64,000 nt of DNA from Helichrysum umbraculigerum (Eukaryota > Streptophyta > Magnoliopsida > Asterales > Asteraceae). Of the stretch, positions 54,454-64,000 are shown one piece after another (the first letter of the stretch is position 1; each line of letters begins with the position of its first letter). The notes under the pieces are model-generated. The model ran no database searches. It saw only the letters and a list, made by a program, of their open reading frames with translations, and was not told the origin of the DNA. The stretch covers positions 78,892,501 to 78,956,500 of the forward strand of contig CATIUR010000003.1 in NCBI GenBank assembly GCA_949592205.1. The letters run 5' to 3'. Position numbers and translations under genes: made by a program.

Positions 54454-56700
54454 TGTAACATCCTGTTTCTGGGCCTGGAAATAAATTGTATTTTATTAAG
54501 TTTAAATGGTTTATTTGGAAAATAAACAAGTAAAAGAGCCTCAGTTTTTATTGTGATTAATAAAATATTGTTTGTTTTAAATAAACAAAGTTCACGGTAA
54601 AATAAAAGTATTTTGACTTACGGGTATTTTCGGGTTCCAGACAATAGGCTAGGATCGGGTATAATTATACACTAAATAAAGGAGGGAGTCGGTGGATACA
54701 CCTACTCATTTTTTCACCTAAAGTGTTTGTTCTTCACTTTCACCTACACACTCTCAAACCCTCATCTCCATCATTTGTAAATTAAATCAAGAACAAATCA
54801 TTGTGACTAAATCTTGCTAAAGGAATCTGATTATCATCATCTCCTACATCATCTTCATCATTAGATTGTAAGTGTTTTAGTGTTCTTGAGTTTATTTCAT
54901 AGAAATTGGGCATATTATGTATATAGGTGATTGGTATGAATTGAAGCTAGGAAATTATGTTTTGTTAACTACTTGTTAATTATTCATTGATATGAGTTGA
55001 TTTCATGAAGATTATATACTAAAATTGACAGTGTTCTTGATAGTTAGTTCATAAGCAAGGTTATGATGATTTTGGGGTTTTGATGATGATATATGCTAGG
55101 ATTACATGTTAGAATTGTTGGTTAGTTGTTATCATATGATTATGGTTGATACTTGAGGTCATTTGCTGAGTAAATTCGTGTTCATAAACTGATTTGGTGA
55201 ATTTTGGGGTTTTGGGTTCGTGTTGTGTTCTTGCTAAAAGTGCAGGTCATTTTGAACTATCAAACGCGATCCCGGCCTTGTCTCCGGATCACGTTCCTTA
55301 GTTATAATTTGGTATAGTCGATTTTTGGTCATACGAACGCGATCCAGCCCTTTGTTCCGGATCGCGTTGCCATGTGTATTTCGGTGACAGAACTTTTTCT
55401 AAAGGTGAACGCGATCCAGCCACCCTGATCCGGATCGCGTTCGCATGAATAATTTTGACGGATTTTGTAAATTTTGAAAATGCGTAAGTCTTTTCAGGGT
55501 CACGGTTATGTAACAATTTCATTAACTCGGTTTGGGATGAGATTCACATGTTCACTCGGAAACGGCCCAACGGTCAAAACTATATTCTAATAGCCTTGGT
55601 GGTTTTTGGCCATTCGGGGTCATTTAAAGGTCGAAAATGACATTTTACAGTTTTTAAACATTAGTTCGGGATTTTTAATTTCAATTCTGATTGAACTTTT
55701 GTTTACTTAGACTTTAGAGATTACTTGATTTGATAAATATGTTATGATGATGATTATGAGACGAGTTATTGACTTGTTATCTTTGTGTTCTCAGATAAGC
55801 GGGCGGCCACTCAGTAAGATTAGACCACTGAGTTGGTAATCAGACGATAATATTCGGTGAGTGGAATTGTATTCCTCGGTTCAATTCCGTTGTAACGAGT
55901 TTGGTTGCAACGGATGAACTTTCGGTTATTGGTTTGACTTGTTATCGGTTATTGGTTAATAGGTTAGCTACATATTGTCATGACTATTATGAAATATGTG
56001 ATGCTTGGGCCGTTTGGCATATGTGATTTCAGAGGTCAACGCTGGTTGGGTTTGTGGCTATTGTTGGGCTGCCTGGGTTTCCCGATACATGTAGTTGAGG
56101 GATGAATCCTTGTCAGTGAAGATAGCTTCAAACTATCGGTAAACCACTGTTGGGGCCGGCAGTGGTTGTAGGCTTTCGCTGGTTGGCTAACCAGGGGCCG
56201 CCGGTCCTCTTTGACGATACGTGTTTATGATTGCGAAGCTTTAGGCGGTAATCATAATTTGTGTGATTGTTGTTTACGATACTTTAGGCTGTAAGCATTA
56301 TTTGTTGGTTTGGTTGTGCGTTGTAGGCTTGTTATTTCTGAATTGAACCGTCGGTTACGGTTCCATTCACTTAGCGTTGGCTAATCCCTCGTTGTTAATC
56401 TTTTTGCAGGCTTTTAATAGGTGTGGACCGGGTTGTAGATGCTTAATGGGATGGTTGACTGTCATAGCGCTTACTCTGACAATTTTGGGGAAATCTAACT
56501 TTTGGTTTTGAATAGTTTTCTTAATGCCCGGTTGTTTAAGTAAATGTTTGTAACTAAACTTATATATGTGTGTAAATGTTTTGAAAACTTGGTACTTTTG
56601 AACTTATGTAAATCGGTAATTATGTTTTGGGACCACGCTTTTAATGTATAATATAAAGTAATATGATATGTTTCGGTTTGTAAAAAGGCGGGGCCTTACA
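54454..56700 (+). repeat. E6: LTR 2
   Basis: 2247 bp; about five substitutions from LTR 1 (for example GGGCC for GTGCC near the start, GACAG for GATAG near 55027, and GATCACG for GATCGCG at about 55287). It acts as 3' LTR of unit 1 and 5' LTR of unit 2. Confidence 0.92.
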
Positions 56701-56865
56701 AGTTGGTATCAGAGCATAGGTTTGGGTGAATTGGACATTGGCTAATGTCAATCCCAAATCTTTTGGTGACAGTCAAACATTTCAGTAAGTGGGATTAGCT
56801 ATGAATGGGGGTTGATTGGTTAGTATAGGTGATACTAACGATTAACAAATTGTGAGTTATTGTGT

Positions 56866-58122
56866 ATGAGTACAGGAATGGCAGATACTGAGAACCCGGC
56901 TCCCAATGATGTTTTGAGAACTGAGCTTCCACCTCCAGAAAATAATGAGGGTAATCAGGGTGGTACATCTAATGTAAATCAAGAGGGAGTTAGTGATGAG
57001 GAATATAAATTGCAGTTAGAGGATGAGGTGCTAAGATTAAGAAAGTTTGAGCAATTGTACAAGGAGCAACAAGCAAGGTTAGCACAACAAAGAGATGTGG
57101 GATACCAGTTTCCATCACCTCAGCAGCAAAAGAGGGTATGTTCTTTTAAGACATTTAAGTCTTGTGGACCGAAAGAATTCGAAGGGGGTAATGATCCAGC
57201 GGTAACTTTAAATTGGTTAAGGGACATTGAGCGAAAGTTCGAGGTATGTCAATGTGAGGAGGAGCTAAGGGTTGGATATGCAGTGCAGTTACTGAAAGGT
57301 CAGGCAATGAATTGGTGGGATTCAATGACCGCACATTTGACACCTGTGCAACGATCTTCTATCACTTGGATGGAATTCCATAATGAAATTTGCAGGCAGT
57401 TTTGCTCGGAGTTTGATATGGTTAGAATTAAGCAGGAGTTCATGGATTTGAAATTGACTGAGACTATGACCATGGATGATCTTATAACTCAATTCACAGA
57501 AAAGCTACGCTTTGTTCAGCAATGGGTCCCGAATGAAAGAGATAGAATAAACCATTTTGTGGGAGCTTTGCCACCACATTACAGGACGTCGGTGAGATTA
57601 GCCGGTAATCTGAAAAATGCTTTTGATTTGGCTAAGTCGGTGGATAGTGACACTCGAGCTTCGGAAAAGTTAGTTAAGGAAAAGACGGTGCACCATTCCA
57701 AGAATAGTTCCACGAGTGGCAAATCAAGTCAAGCGAGTAGGAATGTGTCTTTTTCTGAGGAGGCAAGAGATAGGATTGCTTGGTGTGTGGATTGTAAATC
57801 GAGGCATCCGGGGCCTTGTACTTCAGAGACAGCTAGGTGTATTAGGTGTGGAGGGTTTGGACACAATATTAAGGATTGTATCTTTCCAAGGAATGTTTGC
57901 TGGAATTGTCAGAAGGAGGGCCACAGAGCGGGTCAGTGTTTGGAGAAGGCAAGACAAGGTACGGGTTTGGCTGGGAGTTCAGGCTCGGGTTCCTCGGCAT
58001 CTGTCGGGCAAAAGAGAAAGACTGCACCTCCTCGGGCATTTCAGATGACCGTAGGAGATTGGCTTGAAGATAACAATCCAGGTAGATTCGATATTGATTT
58101 TGATGTGATATGTAAATTGTAA
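56866..58122 (+). CDS. E6: Gag, unit 2
   Basis: Same 418-aa protein as unit 1. The only coding difference seen is a silent GAA-to-GAG change in the CQCEEEL region (near 57258). It is preceded by the same primer site and leader, and followed by a perfect pre-PPT hairpin. Identity at protein level across units fits very recent duplication. Confidence 0.92.
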   Translation: MSTGMADTENPAPNDVLRTELPPPENNEGNQGGTSNVNQEGVSDEEYKLQLEDEVLRLRKFEQLYKEQQARLAQQRDVGYQFPSPQQQKRVCSFKTFKSCGPKEFEGGNDPAVTLNWLRDIERKFEVCQCEEELRVGYAVQLLKGQAMNWWDSMTAHLTPVQRSSITWMEFHNEICRQFCSEFDMVRIKQEFMDLKLTETMTMDDLITQFTEKLRFVQQWVPNERDRINHFVGALPPHYRTSVRLAGNLKNAFDLAKSVDSDTRASEKLVKEKTVHHSKNSSTSGKSSQASRNVSFSEEARDRIAWCVDCKSRHPGPCTSETARCIRCGGFGHNIKDCIFPRNVCWNCQKEGHRAGQCLEKARQGTGLAGSSGSGSSASVGQKRKTAPPRAFQMTVGDWLEDNNPGRFDIDFDVICKL

Positions 58123-58216
58123 TTAGTATTGCATGATTAAGTGTAATCAGTAGCGTTTGGATTAATAGTGTGCGAGATTGGATTTCGGGGACGAAATCCT
58201 TTAAGGGGGGAAGATT

Positions 58217-60463
58217 TGTAACATCCCGTTTCTGGGCCTGGAAATAAATTGTATTTTATTAAGTTTAAATGGTTTATTTGGAAAATAAACAAGTAAAAGA
58301 GCCTCAGTTTTTATTGTGATTAATAAAATATTGTTTGTTTTAAATAAACAAAGTTCACGGTAAAATAAAAGTATTTTGACTTACGGGTATTTTCGGGTTC
58401 CAGACAATAGGCTAGGATCGGGTATAATTATACACTAAATAAAGGAGGGAGTCGGTGGATACACCTACTCATTTTTTCACCTAAAGTGTTTGTTCTTCAC
58501 TTTCACCTACACACTCTCAAACCCTCATCTCCATCATTTGTAAATTAAATCAAGAACAAATCATTGTGACTAAATCTTGCTAAAGGAATCTGATTATCAT
58601 CATCTCCTACATCATCTTCATCATTAGATTGTAAGTGTTTTAGTGTTCTTGAGTTTATTTCATAGAAATTGGGCATATTATGTATATAGGTGATTGGTAT
58701 GAATTGAAGCTAGGAAATTATGTTTTGTTAACTACTTGTTAATTATTCATTGATATGAGTTGATTTCATGAAGATTATATACTAAAATTGATAGTGTTCT
58801 TGATAGTTAGTTCATAAGCAAGGTTATGATGATTTTGGGGTTTTGATGATGATATATGCTAGGATTACATGTTAGAATTGTTGGTTAGTTGTTATCATAT
58901 GATTATGGTTGATACTTGAGGTCATTTGCTGAGTAAATTCGTGTTCATAAACTGATTTGGTGAATTTTGGGGTTTTGGGTTCGTGTTGTGTTCTTGCTAA
59001 AAGTGCAGGTCATTTTGAACTATCAAACGCGATCCCGGCCTTGTCTCCGGATCGCGTTCCTTAGTTATAATTTGGTATAGTCGATTTTTGGTCATACGAA
59101 CGCGATCCAGCCCTTTGTTCCGGATCGCGTTGCCATGTGTATTTCGGTGACAGAACTTTTTCTAAAGGTGAACGCGATCCAGCCACCCTGATCCGGATCG
59201 CGTTCGCATGAATAATTTTGACGGGTTTTGTAAATTTTGAAAATGCGTAAGTCTTTTCAGGGTCACGGTTATGTAACAATTTCATTAACTCGGTTTGGGA
59301 TGAGATTCACATGTTCACTCGGAAACGGCCCAATGGTCAAAACTATATTCTAATAGCCTTGGTGGTTTTTGGCCATTCGGGGTCATTTAAAGGTCGAAAA
59401 TGACATTTTACAGTTTTTAAACATTAGTTCGGGATTTTTAATTTCAATTCTGATTGAACTTTTGTTTACTTAGACTTTAGAGATTACTTGATTTGATAAA
59501 TATGTTATGATGATGATTATGAGACGAGTTATTGACTTGTTATCTTTGTGTTCTCAGATAAGCGGGCGGCCACTCAGTAAGATTAGACCACTGAGTTGGT
59601 AATCAGACGATAATATTCGGTGAGTGGAATTGTATTCCTCGGTTCAATTCCGTTGTAACGAGTTTGGTTGCAACGGATGAACTTTCGGTTATTGGTTTGA
59701 CTTGTTATCGGTTATTGGTTAATAGGTTAGCTACATATTGTCATGACTATTATGAAATATGTGATGCTTGGGCCGTTTGGCATATGTGATTTCAGAGGTC
59801 AACGCTGGTTGGGTTTGTGGCTATTGTTGGGCTGCCTGGGTTTCCCGATACATGTAGTTGAGGGATGAATCCTTGTCAGTGAAGATAGCTTCAAACTATC
59901 GGTAAACCACTGTTGGGGCCGGCAGTGGTTGTAGGCTTTCGCTGGTTGGCTAACCAGGGGCCGCCGGTCCTCTTTGACGATACGTGTTTATGATTGCGAA
60001 GCTTTAGGCGGTAATCATAATTTGTGTGATTGTTGTTTACGATACTTTAGGCTGTAAGCATTATTTGTTGGTTTGGTTGTGCGTTGTAGGCTTGTTATTT
60101 CTGAATTGAACCGTCGGTTACGGTTCCATTCACTTAGCGTTGGCTAATCCCTCGTTGTTAATCTTTTTACAGGCTTTTAATAGGTGTGGACCGGGTTGTA
60201 GATGCTTAATGGGATGGTTGACTGTCATAGCGCTTACTCTGACAATTTTGGGGAAATCTAACTTTTGGTTTTGAATAGTTTTCTTAATGCCCGGTTGTTT
60301 AAGTAAATGTTTGTAACTAAACTTATATATGTGTGTAAATGTTTTGAAAACTTGGTACTTTTGAACTTATGTAAATCGGTAATTATGTTTTGGGACCACG
60401 CTTTTAATGTATAATATAAAGTAATATGATATGTTTCGGTTTGTAAAAAGGCGGGGCCTTACA
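58217..60463 (+). repeat. E6: LTR 3
   Basis: 2247 bp. It shares variants with LTR 4 that LTRs 1 and 2 lack: CATCCCGTTTC at the start, GACGGGTTTTG, CCCAATGGTC and TTTTTACAGG. Confidence 0.92.
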
Positions 60464-60628
60464 AGTTGGTATCAGAGCATAGGTTTGGGTGAATTGGACA
60501 TTGGCTAATGTCAATCCCAAATCTTTTGGTGACAGTCAAACATTTCAGTAAGTGGGATTAGCTATGAATGGGGGTTGATTGGTTAGTATAGGTGATACTA
60601 ACGATTAACAAATTGTGAGTTATTGTGT

Positions 60629-61885
60629 ATGAGTACAGGAATGGCAGATACTGAGAACCCGGCTCCCAATGATGTTTTGAGAACTGAGCTTCCACCTCCA
60701 GAAAATAATGAGGGTAATCAGGGTGGTACATCTAATGTAAATCAAGAGGGAGTTAGTGATGAGGAATATAAATTGCAGTTAGAGGATGAGGTGCTAAGAT
60801 TAAGAAAGTTTGAGCAATTGTACAAGGAGCAACAAGCAAGGTTAGCACAACAAAGAGATGTGGGATACCAGTTTCCATCACCTCAGCAGCAAAAGAGGGT
60901 ATGTTCTTTTAAGACATTTAAGTCTTGTGGACCGAAAGAATTCGAAGGGGGTAATGATCCAGCGGTAACTTTAAATTGGTTAAGGGACATTGAGCGAAAG
61001 TTCGAGGTATGTCAATGTGAGGAGGAGCTAAGGGTTGGATATGCAGTGCAGTTACTGAAAGGTCAGGCAATGAATTGGTGGGATTCAATGACCGCACATT
61101 TGACACCTGTGCAACGATCTTCTATCACTTGGATGGAATTCCATAATGAAATTTGCAGGCAGTTTTGCTCGGAGTTTGATATGGTTAGAATTAAGCAGGA
61201 GTTCATGGATTTGAAATTGACTGAGACTATGACCATGGATGATCTTATAACTCAATTCACAGAAAAGCTACGCTTTGTTCAGCAATGGGTCCCGAATGAA
61301 AGAGATAGAATAAACCATTTTGTGGGAGCTTTGCCACCACATTACAGGACGTCGGTGAGATTAGCCGGTAATCTGAAAAATGCTTTTGATTTGGCTAAGT
61401 CGGTGGATAGTGACACTCGAGCTTCGGAAAAGTTAGTTAAGGAAAAGACGGTGCACCATTCCAAGAATAGTTCCACGAGTGGCAAATCAAGTCAAGCGAG
61501 TAGGAATGTGTCTTTTTCTGAGGAGGCAAGAGATAGGATTGCTTGGTGTGTGGATTGTAAATCGAGGCATCCGGGGCCTTGTACTTCAGAGACAGCTAGG
61601 TGTATTAGGTGTGGAGGGTTTGGACACAATATTAAGGATTGTATCTTTCCAAGGAATGTTTGCTGGAATTGTCAGAAGGAGGGCCACAGAGCGGGTCAGT
61701 GTTTGGAGAAGGCAAGACAAGGTACGGGTTTGGCTGGGAGTTCAGGCTCGGGTTCCTCGGCATCTGTCGGGCAAAAGAGAAAGACTGCACCTCCTCGGGC
61801 ATTTCAGATGACCGTAGGAGATTGGCTTGAAGATAACAATCCAGGTAGATTCGATATTGATTTTGATGTGATATGTAAATTGTAA
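60629..61885 (+). CDS. E6: Gag, unit 3
   Basis: Same 418-aa protein. At nucleotide level it matches unit 2 by eye, including the silent GAG. Its flanking LTRs (3 and 4) are identical in the visible part, as expected if unit 3 with its two LTRs is the most recently formed segment. Confidence 0.92.
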   Translation: MSTGMADTENPAPNDVLRTELPPPENNEGNQGGTSNVNQEGVSDEEYKLQLEDEVLRLRKFEQLYKEQQARLAQQRDVGYQFPSPQQQKRVCSFKTFKSCGPKEFEGGNDPAVTLNWLRDIERKFEVCQCEEELRVGYAVQLLKGQAMNWWDSMTAHLTPVQRSSITWMEFHNEICRQFCSEFDMVRIKQEFMDLKLTETMTMDDLITQFTEKLRFVQQWVPNERDRINHFVGALPPHYRTSVRLAGNLKNAFDLAKSVDSDTRASEKLVKEKTVHHSKNSSTSGKSSQASRNVSFSEEARDRIAWCVDCKSRHPGPCTSETARCIRCGGFGHNIKDCIFPRNVCWNCQKEGHRAGQCLEKARQGTGLAGSSGSGSSASVGQKRKTAPPRAFQMTVGDWLEDNNPGRFDIDFDVICKL

Positions 61886-61979
61886 TTAGTATTGCATGAT
61901 TAAGTGTAATCAGTAGCGTTTGGATTAATAGTGTGCGAGATTGGATTTCGGGGACGAAATCCTTTAAGGGGGGAAGATT

Positions 61980-64000
61980 TGTAACATCCCGTTTCTGGGC
62001 CTGGAAATAAATTGTATTTTATTAAGTTTAAATGGTTTATTTGGAAAATAAACAAGTAAAAGAGCCTCAGTTTTTATTGTGATTAATAAAATATTGTTTG
62101 TTTTAAATAAACAAAGTTCACGGTAAAATAAAAGTATTTTGACTTACGGGTATTTTCGGGTTCCAGACAATAGGCTAGGATCGGGTATAATTATACACTA
62201 AATAAAGGAGGGAGTCGGTGGATACACCTACTCATTTTTTCACCTAAAGTGTTTGTTCTTCACTTTCACCTACACACTCTCAAACCCTCATCTCCATCAT
62301 TTGTAAATTAAATCAAGAACAAATCATTGTGACTAAATCTTGCTAAAGGAATCTGATTATCATCATCTCCTACATCATCTTCATCATTAGATTGTAAGTG
62401 TTTTAGTGTTCTTGAGTTTATTTCATAGAAATTGGGCATATTATGTATATAGGTGATTGGTATGAATTGAAGCTAGGAAATTATGTTTTGTTAACTACTT
62501 GTTAATTATTCATTGATATGAGTTGATTTCATGAAGATTATATACTAAAATTGATAGTGTTCTTGATAGTTAGTTCATAAGCAAGGTTATGATGATTTTG
62601 GGGTTTTGATGATGATATATGCTAGGATTACATGTTAGAATTGTTGGTTAGTTGTTATCATATGATTATGGTTGATACTTGAGGTCATTTGCTGAGTAAA
62701 TTCGTGTTCATAAACTGATTTGGTGAATTTTGGGGTTTTGGGTTCGTGTTGTGTTCTTGCTAAAAGTGCAGGTCATTTTGAACTATCAAACGCGATCCCG
62801 GCCTTGTCTCCGGATCGCGTTCCTTAGTTATAATTTGGTATAGTCGATTTTTGGTCATACGAACGCGATCCAGCCCTTTGTTCCGGATCGCGTTGCCATG
62901 TGTATTTCGGTGACAGAACTTTTTCTAAAGGTGAACGCGATCCAGCCACCCTGATCCGGATCGCGTTCGCATGAATAATTTTGACGGGTTTTGTAAATTT
63001 TGAAAATGCGTAAGTCTTTTCAGGGTCACGGTTATGTAACAATTTCATTAACTCGGTTTGGGATGAGATTCACATGTTCACTCGGAAACGGCCCAATGGT
63101 CAAAACTATATTCTAATAGCCTTGGTGGTTTTTGGCCATTCGGGGTCATTTAAAGGTCGAAAATGACATTTTACAGTTTTTAAACATTAGTTCGGGATTT
63201 TTAATTTCAATTCTGATTGAACTTTTGTTTACTTAGACTTTAGAGATTACTTGATTTGATAAATATGTTATGATGATGATTATGAGACGAGTTATTGACT
63301 TGTTATCTTTGTGTTCTCAGATAAGCGGGCGGCCACTCAGTAAGATTAGACCACTGAGTTGGTAATCAGACGATAATATTCGGTGAGTGGAATTGTATTC
63401 CTCGGTTCAATTCCGTTGTAACGAGTTTGGTTGCAACGGATGAACTTTCGGTTATTGGTTTGACTTGTTATCGGTTATTGGTTAATAGGTTAGCTACATA
63501 TTGTCATGACTATTATGAAATATGTGATGCTTGGGCCGTTTGGCATATGTGATTTCAGAGGTCAACGCTGGTTGGGTTTGTGGCTATTGTTGGGCTGCCT
63601 GGGTTTCCCGATACATGTAGTTGAGGGATGAATCCTTGTCAGTGAAGATAGCTTCAAACTATCGGTAAACCACTGTTGGGGCCGGCAGTGGTTGTAGGCT
63701 TTCGCTGGTTGGCTAACCAGGGGCCGCCGGTCCTCTTTGACGATACGTGTTTATGATTGCGAAGCTTTAGGCGGTAATCATAATTTGTGTGATTGTTGTT
63801 TACGATACTTTAGGCTGTAAGCATTATTTGTTGGTTTGGTTGTGCGTTGTAGGCTTGTTATTTCTGAATTGAACCGTCGGTTACGGTTCCATTCACTTAG
63901 CGTTGGCTAATCCCTCGTTGTTAATCTTTTTACAGGCTTTTAATAGGTGTGGACCGGGTTGTAGATGCTTAATGGGATGGTTGACTGTCATAGCGCTTAC
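61980..64000 (+). repeat. E6: LTR 4, cut by the window edge
   Basis: The first 2021 bp of the LTR, carrying the hairpin module (62789-62968) and the LTR 3 variants. A full copy would reach about 64226. What follows, another gag unit or the rest of E4 pol, cannot be seen. Confidence 0.92.

Larger units (their letters stand above)
50691..64000 (+). mobile_element. E6: tandem array of a pol-less Ty3 element, LTR-gag x3 plus a partial LTR
   Basis: The period is exactly 3763 bp: LTR starts at 50691, 54454, 58217 and 61980. Each unit is a 2247-bp LTR plus a 1516-bp internal region with primer site, one gag ORF, pre-PPT hairpin and polypurine tract. Neighbouring units share LTRs. No pol sequence is present. 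Units differ at only a few positions. The array leaves the window at 64000, so the true unit number is unknown. Confidence 0.93.

Noticed and set aside
50691..64000. Interpreting the E6 array as satellite DNA
   Set aside because: Each period has LTR ends, primer site, gag and polypurine tract in the right order, so it is a tandem retrotransposon array and not a simple satellite.

Overview
The window reads as a transposon-packed stretch of a large flowering-plant genome. Evidence: plant Ty3 chromovirus-type elements with a C-terminal chromodomain and initiator-tRNA-Met primer sites, an Athila-like element with a tRNA-Asp primer site, a TNP2-type CACTA element, hAT-type MITEs with 8-bp target duplications, a DUF674 gene and an intron-bearing plant gene. 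The two-knuckle copia Gag is of a kind I associate with Asteraceae, but the species is not established.

Layout. Left nest (1-30780): a CACTA element on the minus strand (26227-30780 visible) is interrupted by Ty3 element E2. E2 is interrupted twice: by E1 (1-5863 visible; broken pol plus 3' LTR) inside a small reading frame ahead of gag, and by E3 (7964-20764), a complete, young, pol-less Athila-like element between protease and reverse transcriptase. Island (30781-39465): low-copy DNA with a four-exon conserved plant gene (32376-33805, +), the first exon of a DUF674 gene (36218-36844, -), three small hAT-type elements with perfect 8-bp target duplications, and terminal fragments of others. 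Right nest (39466-64000): Ty3 element E4, a sister of E2, carries a pol-less copia element E5 (40428-46055, minus strand) in its 5' LTR and is broken in reverse transcriptase by E6, a tandem LTR-gag-LTR-gag-LTR-gag-LTR array with an exact 3763-bp period that runs off the window.

How it fits together. The pol-coding copies (E1, E2, E4) are all damaged, whereas three pol-less families (E3, E5, E6) keep open reading frames and have nearly identical LTRs. They therefore look like recently moving non-autonomous elements that depend on enzymes supplied in trans. E2/E4, E3, E5 and E6 each carry clusters of short CpG-containing palindromic or inverted words in the LTR or leader. The most regular is in E3: nine copies of a CCGTATACGG-type word at about 20.5-bp spacing ahead of a TATA box. 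E3 also encodes an unrecognised 483-residue protein with two related internal modules. A self-encoded protein acting on its own LTR words, as anti-silencing proteins of some plant DNA transposons do, is the most interesting untested idea here.

No tRNA, rRNA or CRISPR was seen. Coordinates of LTRs, primer sites, target duplications and splice sites were read by eye.
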